A stretch of DNA of 64,000 nt from Adineta vaga (taxonomy: Eukaryota; Rotifera), in NCBI GenBank assembly GCA_021613535.1, contig CP075496.1, forward strand, positions 14,384,001-14,448,000, read 5' to 3'. The notes beneath the pieces are model-generated. The model searched no databases. It saw nothing but the letters and a program-made list of their open reading frames with translations, and was not told where the DNA came from. A program made the translations under genes and the position numbers. Every line of letters begins with the position of its first letter. Positions within the stretch are counted from its first letter, which is position 1. Below are positions 1 through 11,822 of this stretch, piece by piece.

Positions 1-1089
1 ATATCTAAGTAAAAGTAACGATGAGAATATTTGTCAAATCTGACGTTATTTTTTGATGATTTTAATATCAGATTAAAACGTAAGAATGACTACATGACTT
101 ATTCAACAAACAACCAACTTTATATTGAATAGATATTATTTTAATATATAAAATGATATACAGTATATAGTTATTTTTCTTGTGATTCACAAATGAATAT
201 ATCAACTTCAATGTTTATTAAGTAGGCTCAAAAGTTACACACACGATTCCCGGTACTGGTGTATATTTGTTAATGGTTTTCATATGCGTAGGAAACTTTT
301 CGACAGAATCGAAATCTTCATATCCATAAAAAAACGAGCAATTCTATATATATTGATTTAAATGAGTAGCTTACTCTACAAGTCTATGGTGAATTATATA
401 TCAAATTGACTTTTGAAGAAAGAACGATGTTATGTTCGAGGTGTGAATAGAGAAGACGTGAGTGGATTTAGTCAGTTAGAACATAACTCTTTTTCTTTTG
501 ACTTTCCAATAACTTATATACAATAACAATAACAAAGAGAGAGAAAATTATAACAGATTTCACAATCGTTTAACTATAACAAACGATTTTCGTATATAAA
601 AGTAGTGGAGACTGAGGAACTAACGAATTAAAAACTCTTTAACAATGAATATAGAAAGAGATATGGACTTTCGTACGACTTCAATACTAAAGTTGAATTC
701 AATGCAATCACCTCGAATTATCTATTGCCCTTTCTCTTAGTTGAGACTGAAATATAACAGACCATTGTATGCAATCCTCACGGTCGAACAAATGAAAAAC
801 AAGATTTTATTATTTCTCAACCAACAACGAAAACTTAATTCATTTTTTTCCAAATCTTTTTTCTTGTCCTTCAGAAAGTGAAAATCCTCGCGCCATCATT
901 AGTTGTAATCAATAGCTTTAGTTTTTTAGGTGGATAATGTCTACTTCGTAAATAAAATATAAATTCTAAAAAATTTATTCTTAATACGCCCTTAATTTTT
1001 CCTTTCTTTAAAAAAAAACTTATTCTTAATAATAATAATAAAAAGAATATCTAATTATGTAGAAAAAAGATGTGAGAAAGTAATATCTT
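1..1089. other. Intergenic, no gene recognised
   Basis: AT-rich sequence with stops in all frames at the density expected by chance. I see no splice-consistent exons, RNA gene or repeat. The last bases form the 3' flank of the minus-strand gene that ends at 1090. Confidence 0.5.
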
Positions 1090-2020
1090 TCATCCAACTG
1101 TTTGATTATTAATAGCTGTTGTAATTGTTGATTGATCAGCACTTCCACAATACATTGCACCCGTTTCTATTCAATTTATTTAGAAAAAAAAAACAATTTA
1201 TTTCATTTTTAATAAAATAAAATAAAAACAAAACTTACGTCCATAATTTGCAAATGTTAATGTTGTTATATTATAAACAGTAACACTTGTACTCCCAATG
1301 ATTACTGTTGGTACATTTGTATATTGAGTTGTTGATGTTGATCCCAAAGCATTATTAATTTGTTTCATTCGTGAGATTCGACATGCACTATTTCCTGTTG
1401 ATGATAAACTATTATTTATACCTGAAGTTATTCCTTGATCAATACATCGAGTAGAATAGTAAATAATCGCTGGACATAACAAAAATATTGATGTGGGTGT
1501 ATTTGTTGCTGTTGTTGTTGTATTTGTTATACAATTGGATAATGAACATAAAGATATTAATGTATCACTTTTATAGTTTTGTAATATTCGGTAACACTAA
1601 GTTTAGAAAAAAGAAGAATTTATTTCGATTTTCAATCATTTTCTTCATTTACCGCTTGATTTAATGGATAACCTGTTGATATTGATGCACCAGCTGTAAT
1701 TGCAATAGATGAATTAATAGTAGCAAGCATTTGTAATTGATTAATACAATATTCTTTAAAAAAATGAATAAAAAAATTAAATTATATTAAATAGAACAAA
1801 AGAGACAAACTTTCTCCCAATGGAGTTAAATCTTGTTTTGATAAATATGTTGGAATAAGAGATACAACAACTGCTACAGCTATTCCAATAAATAATGTAA
1901 AGATTAAACATGCACCTGCTGAGAGAATTAAATTTGAATAAGATGAGCTAGAAATAGAATTGAAAAGATTCAATTGAATATATTACAATATTTTACTTAC
2001 AGTTGTCCTATTGAACGCAT
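1090..2020 (-). CDS. Small single-pass membrane protein, uncharacterised
   Basis: Five exons on the minus strand (2001-2020, 1811-1947, 1653-1753, 1239-1596, 1090-1166) join in phase to a 230-aa protein. All introns are 50-75 bp and GT..AG. A hydrophobic segment at about residues 13-37 (rich in A, V, I, L) is probably a signal anchor. The rest is a Thr/Ser/Asn-rich outer part with about nine cysteines and several N-x-S/T sites, so I infer a type II or secreted glycoprotein. The start at 2018-2020 is the first ATG and gives a 20-nt first coding exon with a perfect GTAAGT donor. I do not recognise the family. Exon phases and intron signals make it a real gene; its function is unknown. Confidence 0.72.
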
Positions 2021-3040
2021 TTTCGAAATCGAAGTTACAAGAAACAAATTGTGAAAAAGATATTTCATTTGTTCGGAATATTTATATCGATCGATAAAAG
2101 GAGACACTATCTCATTATTTTCATAGATATCAAAATAAGTTTATGATTGATTAATTTATTTCAATGTTTTATATTTAGAAAATGATTTCAAATATGATAT
2201 TAATATATCCTATTAAATATAATTAGATATTTAACTCATTAACCTTCAAAATAAAATATAATGATCAACCTTCACAAAAGACAATGACTATTTTAATTGA
2301 TCAATTGACGATTTTATTTGTCTATTCTAACAAGGATATCAGACAAATGATAACTTTCGTGTTATTTACAAAGACAAATTCAAAGTCTCATTATACTATG
2401 ACTTAATACAACATTTCTTTAGAAGTATACCTACGATAATTGTTTGCTTGGCTGTATGATGGTTACAGCTGTCTGAATTCTCATGACTCGTGTATTTTTA
2501 CTAGTAGATTGAGTTCAGATAATGTACTTTGCCTAGACTGACTCTTTTCGAGAAATTTAAATACAAAATCGAATGATATAATTTTTATAAACATGATCTT
2601 GATCTTGACAACATTTAGCTTATGCAGCTATCTGTAATATTCGTCGTATTTTGTACTGTATTGCTAATTAAATCATATGAAGGAAATGAAAAATTCTATC
2701 TCAAGTTTCAAAACTCAACGAATTCATTGTATGAAAATTTTTTTTAAAGAAAGAAGATACTGCCCTCTATAATATTTTGGTATAAATCTAATTGAAATAA
2801 ATAAATAAATGCAAAGTAAAAGATTATTGAATTTCATTAATAAAAATTAAAAATAAATAAAAAACTAAAAAGTAAATAAATGAATGCTTAAACTGAGTAA
2901 CCAAGTTAGTAACACGATTATAATGGTTCTTTTGGTTGCTAATATACAATCAAACATCGTTTGTTATTGTTGCCATTTGTAGTGATAGTTAGAAACGTTG
3001 AATAGATTTTTCATTAGTTGTCGTTCTTTCGTCTGTCATC
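2021..3040. other. Intergenic between divergent genes
   Basis: About 1 kb separating the minus-strand membrane protein from SPAG6. It must hold both promoters if they are separate, but I see no recognisable motif, RNA gene or repeat beyond AT-rich simple runs. Confidence 0.4.
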
Positions 3041-5458
3041 ATGAGCCAACGACATACATTACAAGGTTCTTTTTTCTTCTTATTATTAAGTTTAATTATA
3101 ATTCAAATTTTAATATAGTCTTTGAACAATATCAAAAAGCTCGTTTAGCATTTGTACAATCTGTTGCTGATCTTGCGACTCGACCACAAAATATTGAAAC
3201 ACTTCAAAATGCAGGTGTTATGGCTTTACTTCGTCCATTATTACTTGATGTTGTTCCAAGTGTTCAACAAACAGCTGCATTAGCTTTAGGTCGTCTAGCT
3301 AATTATTCCGATCATTTAGCTGAATCAGTTGTTCGTGGTGATATACTTCCTCAACTTGTTTATTCATTAGCTGAACAAAACGTAAAGAATTTCGTTTGAT
3401 TTTTCTTCAATGAAAAGTTTCAATTTCTAGAGATTTTACAAAAAAGCTGCTGCTTTTGTTTTACGTGCTGTCGCAAAACATTCACCACAATTGGCACAAT
3501 CAGTTATCGATTGTGGGGCTCTTGATGCACTTGTTGTCTGTCTAGAAGAATTTGATCCATCTGTTAAAGAAGCAGCAACATGGGCACTTGGTTATATTGC
3601 ACGACATAATGCAGGTATTTATTATTTTATTAAGAAAAACAAATAGATAACAATTGAATTATTTACAATTAACTAATTTCGAAGAAAAAAGACAAGTTAA
3701 GATATTATGACAAATAGGAGTTTGAAAACATTTGATTGTATGACGATCAAGACGTGGAAGAATAATTATTGGTTCTTTTGGAACAAATGAACCATCAGGA
3801 ATAATCATAAGTCCTTCGAAATTCGATGGAATTCCATTTGTAGAATGAAATTTCGAACTAGTAATAAGAATGATCAAGATCAGAAGTTTAGTTGACATTG
3901 TCAATTTGAATAATAGAATAAACGATCGATTGTATTTGTATATTCATATGGGAGAAGAAATTGTTTATGACCTTTCTTTCTTTCTTTGAAATCATTTCTT
4001 CTTTTTGATTGGATATCTTTGAAGACGCGGAAAGAAATGAATGAAATTTTTGATGTTTTTTTAGAACTATCTCAACATGTGGTTGATGCAGGTGGTGTTC
4101 CATTACTTGTTTTATGTTTACAAGAACCTGAAATTGCATTAAAACGTGTCGCTGCATCAGCTCTATCTGATATTGCTAAACATTCACCTGAATTAGCTCA
4201 AACAGTTGTTGATGCTGGAGCTATTGCACATCTTGCTCAAATGATTCTTAATCCTGATGCACAACTTAAAGTATTTAATCAATTTTTTTGTTTTATTTAT
4301 TTATTTTCTTTCTTCTTCTCGAATAGCGACAAGTCTTTTCAGCATTAAGTCAAATTGCCAAACATTCCGTTGATTTAGCTGAAATGGTTGTGGAAGCAGA
4401 AATCTTTCCAGCAGCTTTCGCATGTTTAAATGATACAGATGAATATGTGAAAAAGAATTGTGCGACATTAATACGAGAAATTGTTAAACATACACCAGAA
4501 GTAATAAAATCAAAAGAAATTTCTTCTATTAAATTCATTTTCTCTTTGTTTAGTTAGCACAAATGATTGTCAATGCTGGTGGAGTTGCTGCGGTTGTTAA
4601 TTATGTGGCATCAACTCGTGGAAATGTTCGTTTACCAGGCATTATGATGTTAGGTTATACAGCTGCACATACAGAAAGTTTAGCTATGGCTGTTATTGTC
4701 TCGAAAGTAAAACAAAAACCAACAATTTTAATAAAAAAACAAAATGAATTGATTTCTTAGGGTATTAATCAATTATCCATTGCACTTAATGAAGAAACAG
4801 AAGATCATATTTTAGCTGCAACAGCATGGGCACTTGGTTTGTTAATTGAACAAAAAAAAAAAGGAATCGTTATATTGATCATATAATTTAGGTCAAATTG
4901 GTCGTCATACACCTGAACATGCAAAATCAGTTGCTGTTGCCAATGTTTTACCCAAATTACTTCAATTATATATGCGAACAGATATGTCAGAAGATTTACA
5001 AACAAAAGCGAAAAAAGCTTTAAAAAATATTCTACAAAAATGTGTTTATTTACCTGTATTAGAACCTTTATTACATGAAGCATCACCAAATATTCTTAAA
5101 CATGTTGTCGCACAATTTTCGAAAGTTCTTCCACATGATCCAAAAGCAAGAAGATTATTTGTTACAAGTGGAGGATTGAAAAAGGTTTATTCTTTTTCTT
5201 GTTTCATTTTTTATAAATAAAAAATTTTCTTATTTAGATTCAAGAAATCAAAGCTGAAGAAGGTTCACCATTAGCTGAATATATCAATACAATAAATAGT
5301 TGCTTTCCAGAAGAAGTTGTCAAGTAAATTATTTGATTAACAATTTTTATTCTTGTATTTTGTTTTTAAATATTCAAATCAATACTTTTAGATATTATTC
5401 ACCTGGTTATGCTGATGAATTACTTGAACGTGTTGAAACTCATGCAAACAGAGCATAA
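3041..5458 (+). CDS. SPAG6: Sperm-associated antigen 6 (PF16), axoneme central-pair armadillo protein
   Basis: Ten exons: 3041-3065, 3119-3381, 3431-3614, 4065-4270, 4327-4500, 4554-4706, 4761-4836, 4892-5184, 5238-5323, 5392-5458. They sum to 508 aa, almost the family length (human 509). The start is MSQRHTLQVFEQYQKAR, like vertebrate SPAG6. The body is tandem armadillo repeats with diagnostic stretches such as NAGVMALLRPLLLDVVP, IALKRVAASALSDIAKHSPE and PGIMMLGYTAAHTE. The end keeps YYSPGY. In other eukaryotes PF16/SPAG6 is a scaffold of the central pair of motile 9+2 cilia, consistent with a ciliated animal. Introns are 45-67 bp except intron 3 (3615-4064, 450 bp), which holds an antisense ORF. 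Identification is very secure. Confidence 0.96.
3659..3904 (-). CDS. Putative secreted cysteine-containing peptide, nested in SPAG6 intron 3
   Basis: Single-exon 81-aa ORF lying wholly inside SPAG6 intron 3 on the opposite strand. It begins MTMSTKLLILIILITSS, a good signal peptide, with likely cleavage after about residue 24 (STNG). The remainder is about 57 aa, with a Pro/Ile-rich part, the basic region PRLDRH and four cysteines near the C-terminus (KCFQTPICHN, then two more). Codon use (CAA, TCA, CGT, CCA) resembles neighbouring genes, and the host intron is about eight times longer than its siblings. This is compatible with a small hormone or peptide precursor; a loose resemblance to C-F-x-x-P-x-C peptides is not enough to name a family. 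It may also be a chance ORF. Confidence 0.45.
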   Translation of the reverse strand: MTMSTKLLILIILITSSKFHSTNGIPSNFEGLMIIPDGSFVPKEPIIILPRLDRHTIKCFQTPICHNILTCLFSSKLVNCK

Positions 5459-6041
5459 GACAATTTATTCCCGAATATCAACGTTTTCTTTTTTTCATTT
5501 CTTTTTCTTCTTGAAATTCAATCATTTTTCAAATATATTCATTAAAATATCAAATTCAATTCTATCTTTATTATAGGATATAGAATTTACTTTTTACTTT
5601 CATTTTATTTGTATTTCAACGAGAAAATACAAAAGTTACTATTTTATAAAATGATCAGAACGATCTTAATATCGATATTTAGACACAAAACTCAAGTTTA
5701 ACGTAAATCTCGAATAACATGTACACGTATTGGTAAAGATTGATTTCATTTTTAGCGGATAAATCAGTTTGAAAAATATCGAGATATTTAACAAAATATA
5801 AAATCGCGTGTACATTTTTGTTTCTACTGTGTATAAATTTACACCTGACGGGTAAAAGAAATCGTTCTGTTGATAACACATAGTAACGACATCTATAATC
5901 GATAGTGGCTAATGTCAATTGTTAATGGCTAAAATGATATATTCTTCTAGATTTCCTTTTCTTTGATTGATGATAGATATTTGTCTTTTTTATTCATTCA
6001 ATCTACGTCTTAGTTATAACTAGATCTGACGAAAGTATTCA
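5459..6041. other. Intergenic SPAG6-FBXL5
   Basis: 583 bp containing the SPAG6 3' UTR side (AATATATTCATTAAAATATC around 5535) and the FBXL5 upstream region. No exon-like structure or repeat noticed. Confidence 0.4.
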
Positions 6042-8254
6042 ATGGCTCCAATTGTTTTGGATGATTTAAATGTCTTTACATTTCCTCATAGTCGAATGAG
6101 AAAATTAATGAATTGTTGTACATTAAAAGTAATAAAAATGATTATCTTTTGAAATTTTTTTTATTTCCATTTCAATTAGGTTGGTCATACTGATTTTACA
6201 AGTTTAGATGATTTTGAACAATTATTAATTCGTTTACAACGTACATTTACTGAATTTATGGCTCATGAAGAAATTGAAAATCATTTTGTAATGAAAAAAT
6301 TAAAACAAAAATTAAAAGAAGAATCAATAAATAATACTGATTTAGTTTGTAATTGCCATAAAGTTGATCGTTTTAGTCCTTTAATGAATTTATTTCGTGA
6401 TGGTTATGCTTTTATACGTCGTGGTAATGCTGATCGACTTTCTTATGGAATTAAATTACATAAAGCAATGCTTCGATTTTATGAAGATTTTCTTCCACAT
6501 ATGTATGAAGAAGAAAATGTTTGTTTATTTCCTTTTCTTTTCTTCAGAAAAACTAATTTTCTTGTTTGTTTGTTTTTTGTCTTAAGGATATTCAACCATT
6601 ACTTTCGAAACATTTTACAGAAATGGAATTGAAAATCATGAGAATTGAAGTGATTAAAATGACTTTACAAAAACGAGAAAATTCCGCGAATAATTTTGTT
6701 TATCAAATTGAAAGACCTTTGAAAATTTATGGTAAATCATATTTTGAAATTTGATAAAAACAAAAAAAGGAATTTATTGTTTAGTCATATCATACGAACG
6801 ATTAATATCAATAAATAATTTTTCTAATGAAATTTTACAAAATATTCTCAAATATTTATCAACAAAAGAAATCAAACAATCATGTCTTCGAGTAAATAAA
6901 CAATGGAATTATTGTTCATCAAAAGGTTTGTCTTTTTGTTTTGTGTTTATTTGAAAATGAAAATATATTTTTGTTTCAATTAGTTTTGAAAGATCGTTCT
7001 CCAATATCTCAAATTCCAGATGAAATTTTATTACGTTTATTTACATTTTATTTAAATCCATTGGATTTATTAACTTCTTGTATTCAAATTAATAAACAAT
7101 GGAAATCAATTATGAAAGAGAAAATCATTTGGAAAACAGTAAATCCAATTAATTGGACAAAAGGTAAATTTAGTTCAGTTTTTGTTTTGAATCAGTTTGA
7201 GTTTTTTTTTCTTTATTAAAGGTATTTGGAATTCAAATATTCCATTAGAAGAAATTCCTTCGGATGAAGATGAAAATTATTTAGTTTTGGTAAAGAATGA
7301 AGAATAGAAAATGAAAATTTGAATTTATTTATTTTAGAAAAACAATGAAATAAAAATGTTCACAGGTTTTATTAAATATTTTCTACCAAATTATGGATTT
7401 GCAATTGAAAATTTAATTTTATATGGAAGTTTAACAATTAATGATAATACAGTTACATTTAAACAAATATCTTTTCTTTTTCTCTCTTTTAATTCATTTA
7501 TTTCTTTTTAGGCAAGAAAAATCTTTGATCTTTGTCCAAATTTAAAACATTTAAATGTTGGAATGACAAAATTAACATCCAAAGCATTTATACAGTAAGA
7601 TCATTACGAACATAGTTCATCTCTTATGTAATTGAGAACTACTGTAAACTTCTCAAGCTGAGATTGAAACTCCCGATCCATAAAAGAAGACCCGCGGAGA
7701 TTTTTAAAAATGTTTTATTTTAGTTTTCGTTGGATAAATTCGTTGGAAAGTTTAATATTAGAAGGATGTGATTTAATTGATGATAATTTATTTATTTATT
7801 TAATTTCTTCATTAAATATAAATCAAATAACAATTGAAGATAAACAAGATTGTTTAATTGAACATTTTTGTTCATTAGAAAATTCTTTTAATAAATGTCA
7901 TTTATGTCAACAACTTTCGTCAAAATTTCAATTAAAATATTTGAATTTATCTGGTTGTTATTATTTAACTGATTATGGATTAAAGTAAATTGATTTATTT
8001 TCGAAAATAATTTGTTTATTTTGTTTTTAAGTTTATTGATTGAAAATGGTTTAACAAAATGTTTAAAATATCTTGATTTATCTGGTTGTATTTCAATAAC
8101 ATCTGCTTGTATATCATTATTAATTTCATCGAGTGAATCATTTTCATTTGAAAATCTTTATTTATGTGATAATCTTCAATCATCTTCATCAGCGAATTGT
8201 TGTCGAAATGTTGAAAATAAAAATGGACGTTTTTGTTGTCGAGAAAGAAATTAA
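6042..8254 (+). CDS. FBXL5: F-box/LRR iron-sensing E3 ligase subunit FBXL5, with two F-box segments
   Basis: Ten exons (6042-6128, 6180-6518, 6587-6731, 6785-6925, 6984-7163, 7222-7289, 7338-7451, 7512-7594, 7724-7984, 8032-8254) give 546 aa against 691 in human. The N-terminal hemerythrin-like domain (about 1-185) keeps the diiron ligands: a His near residue 16, the HEEIE motif, a Cys-His pair near residue 106 and DFLPHMYEEEN. Exon 4 encodes an F-box-like segment (NEILQNILKYLSTKEIKQSC) and exon 5 a second one (IPDEILLRLFTFYLNPLDLL); vertebrate FBXL5 has one, matching the second. LRRs with NLSGCYYLTDYGLK follow. The C-terminus keeps the cysteines reported to bind a [2Fe-2S] cluster in mammals (CDN, NCCRN, FCCRERN). 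Known role: SCF ligase that degrades IRP2 when iron and oxygen are present. The central linker is much shorter than in mammals. Confidence 0.93.
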
Positions 8255-8293
8255 ATTTAAAAAAGAAATAAAAAAACCAAATTCTTCTTTTCA

Positions 8294-8313
8294 TTTATTG
8301 TTTTTAGATAATA
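8294..8313 (+). promoter_or_regulatory. Candidate trans-splice acceptor upstream of TAF3
   Basis: A T-rich tract ending in TTTTTAG (8301-8307) lies 6 bases before the TAF3 ATG. The FBXL5 stop is at 8252-8254, so there is no room for a conventional promoter and 5' leader. Spliced-leader trans-splicing is known in bdelloids; its use here is inferred. Confidence 0.45.
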
Positions 8314-11300
8314 ATGTCATTAAATTTTGCAAGAGAATTATTAAAAATATCTTTGAGTCAATTATGTGATCGAATTGGATTTGATTCGACATCAGAAATT
8401 GCGATGGATATTTTAATTGATGTTTGTGAAAAAGAATTTGTTAATTTAATTAAACAAACAACAAATCTTTGTCAAATTACAAATCGATCACAAATTAATT
8501 TTCTCGATTTTTTATCGATTTATTTCGATAATAATCAAGAAAATTTTCATCTTTTTTATGATTATATTAAACAATTTCAATCATTACCATTTTCTCAACA
8601 AATTATTCAATTTCCATTTAAAAAAAAAACACAATTTTATCTTCGAATTCCACCACAAGATTCACAACAAGTTTTACAAAGAGATTCAAATCAATTAACT
8701 GAATATATCTATGATTGGTTACCTTTATTTCCTGATCGTATTTATCTCTTTCTCTCTCTTTTTCAAATCTAATCTTTTCCTTTCTAGAAGAAACACCTGA
8801 ACATACAACAACGATTCATGTTGATACAACTTTTGATACAATTATTGATAATGAAGATCAAGACAAAAAGATTGATAAGTATGAATTGATTTCTCATTTA
8901 TCGATCTTATACAACAGATTTGAATGATATAAGAAAAAGAGGCTTGAAAAATTTCTTAGAAAATTAGTATATTCAAATGAATTATGGATTCAATGCGAAA
9001 TTCTGACCCACTTTGGTCGAAAAGCAAAGGAAGTAGACTGGAATTCATCGTAGAAAAATCCCGCAAATTTCCGATTGACATACTGTTTTTACTTCTGACA
9101 TATATCCGATGACTTTTCCATCTGTTTCCTACAAGATCTATAAAAATATATATAGGACGTTTTCTTAAGAAAGTTTTTGATTGATATTGAATGAATATTA
9201 ATTTAGAAGTGATTCTCATCATCCATTAACACTTTTATCATTTCTGAGTAAAAATGGTGATGAATCAAATCCAATTCCAACTGGTAAACGACCTAATCGT
9301 TCATTACCATCAATACTTTATCGTCCACGACGAATTATTGAAATGGAAACAGCAATTGCAGCTGCTGAAAAAGCGAAAAAAGATCAACTTGAAAAGGTAA
9401 TTTTTGTTGATATTTTCAATTAAAACTCAAAGAATTTCTCATTCATTTTTAAGGAAAATAATGATAAAGATCAACAAGTAGGTCCTCCTCCACCTCTTCG
9501 TTTAACAATATCAAAACCACTTCCAACAACAAATGAGAAAACATCTCAATCAATTAAAAAATCTTTAACAACATCAACAATTGATGGAATAAATACGAAA
9601 AAATCTTCAACTAATATTTTATTAAATAATAATAATTCACCAACTGTTAATCTTGGAAAGAAAGTTCTCATTAGTCCAATTATTAATGAATCAAATGAAT
9701 CATCACATTCACAACCAAATTTATCAACTATTGTTCGTCGTTTTTTATATTCATCATCAAAATTCGTCGAATTTTTCATTTATTTAGACATCGGAAACTA
9801 CTTTCGATAAAAGTAACGATATGGTCTTAGATTTATCAAAAACATCAACAATTCTCACATCACAACCAACAACAAAACTTCCAACATTAAAATTGAATTT
9901 CAAAAATGTTAATAATAATTCAGTACGTTGATTTTCTTCATTAAATTATCTTCTTTACTTGTTTTTTTCTTCAAGGAAATTCCTCTAACTGCACCAAAGA
10001 AAGTTTCCAAACCACCACTACCACCACCACCACCACCACCATCATCAACAACAACAACAACTACACTACACATGAAGTTAGATAAAGTTTAATAATAATA
10101 ATAAAATGTTGTTAAATTTGTTTAGAAAGTAAATTTAAAAATTCGTACATCATCATTACCATTATTTGGAGTAACAAGTGGAACTAATGAATTAATCTCT
10201 CAAATAAGTCCATCATTAAAAATTTCAAATGAAAATCTTTCAACTTCTATTGATCAAAATTTATTATTAAATGAAAATAAATCTTCAACTGAAATGATTG
10301 ATTCAACAAATCGTGTTGAACAATTATCAACTGAAGTAAAAAGAAAAGTTTAAAGAAAAGAATTTGATTTTAAGTTGAAAAATTTAGAATTCAATTATTG
10401 AAGAAGAAAAAAAGAAGAAGAAAAAGAAAAAACATCATGATCAAGAAATAAAAGAAGAAAAAAAAGTTAAAATTGAACAAGAAAATCAAAATAATACAAT
10501 AAATATTGAACCAATTCCTTCAATACCAAATGAACCAATTCCGGTAAGTTTCTCTCGTGAATTTTTTAATTCATTTTTTATCAATTTTGTCTTTTAAGCC
10601 ACCAACAAATCCATCAAATAGTGGAACTATTCGTTTAAAAATTAAATTAGGTAAACCATCAATTCCATCTGAAGAAATTTCAACTTCAATAAATTCGAAT
10701 CAAAAACAACAACCAATTCAATCCGAGTAACTTTTTTTCTATTGAATATTATTCTTTCTATTCGATTTCTTTAAGAAAAAAAGCTGATTCACTTGTCTTA
10801 AAATTACCTTTAGGAGGTAAATCTTCATTAAATCGTCCAATTCAACGACAAAAATCTACTAAATTAAAACGTTTATCTCAGACAAATGTGATCAATTCGA
10901 TTTCTTCTCATTCTGATAATGCATTTCAAGAAGATAATACAAATTCTATTGATGATTTACCTTTAGGAGAACGAACATCACCAAATAAACCAATTGTTCC
11001 ACATGATATTCATTTAACACAATCAATTCTTACAACTCCAATAAAAAAGAAATCAAATTCAATAAAGAAAAAATCTAATCAGAAAAAAGTGAATAATATC
11101 GTTGGAGTTGCCGTTATTGAAGAAAGAAGAGTAAGAACATTATTTCATAGAAACATACTTAAAAGAAAAAAACTAATTCTAATTGACAACTCTAGAGATT
11201 CTATTCAATTTCTTCTTTGTTAAGAACAATTTCATTAAGATAAAATCCTTATTTATTTATTAAGATTGATCATGATTCTCAAGAGAAAATATGGATTTGT

Positions 11301-11657
11301 CCATCATGTAATATTCCAGATAATGGTCAAGAACCAATGATACAATGTGATTTATGTGATGATTGGTATCATTGGTATAAAATTCTTATTTATTTATTTT
11401 TATAAGAATTTTTTTATTGAAAATTTTTTTAAAGGGAATGTGTTGGAATTGTTGAAGAACCACCTGAATCGATTTCATGGTTTTGTCCTAAATGTCATCG
11501 ATCAAATTCTTCTACAGCATCAGCACAAGGAATAAAACCATCAGCATCAAGTAAAGCAAAACGAAAACGAGCTTCAGCTCTTTATCAGCAAAAACAACAA
11601 CAGCAGCAACAACAACAACAACAACAACAACAAACTCAACAATATCCTTTAATCTAG
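8314..11657 (+). CDS. TAF3: TFIID subunit 3 (TAF3): histone fold plus PHD finger
   Basis: Twelve exons (8314-8737, 8788-8878, 9207-9396, 9454-9732, 9788-9922, 9976-10086, 10126-10335, 10388-10543, 10599-10726, 10776-11130, 11265-11374, 11435-11657) total 803 aa (human 929). Residues about 1-75 form the bromodomain-associated histone fold (start MSLNFARELLKISLSQLCD). The middle is low-complexity: a seven-Pro run, Lys/Glu-rich stretches and Ser/Thr-rich parts. A C-terminal PHD finger (about 695-745) shows WICPSCN, then CDLCDDWYHWECVGI and WFCPKCH. It is followed by a Lys/Arg patch and a glutamine run coded by 11586-11633. In other animals TAF3 pairs with TAF10 in TFIID, and its PHD reads H3K4me3. 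The start lies 60 bp after the FBXL5 stop. Intron 2 (8879-9206, 328 bp) is unusually long. Confidence 0.92.
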
Positions 11658-11774
11658 TCTTTTGTCAGATTAGTTTTGTTTTATTTGAACAGTTGATATC
11701 TGTATCAAAATCGAAAATAAAATATTTAACAAAACTAATTAATACTTTGAAAAAAAAACACAAATATTCAATTG

Positions 11775-11822
11775 ATTTATTATTTTCTAGAAAACGAAAA
11801 CGAATTCATTTCGATTATTCAA
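11775..11822 (+). promoter_or_regulatory. Candidate trans-splice acceptor upstream of PPIL1
   Basis: A pyrimidine-rich tract ending TATTTTCTAG (to 11790) lies 32 bases before the PPIL1 ATG, and only 165 bp separate TAF3 from PPIL1. It could serve trans-splicing of a downstream operon gene or belong to an unseen 5' UTR intron. Confidence 0.35.

Noticed and set aside
3888-4157. 89-codon minus-strand frame over SPAG6 exon 4
   Set aside because: It is the antisense shadow of a conserved exon and ends within the intron without any recognisable protein.
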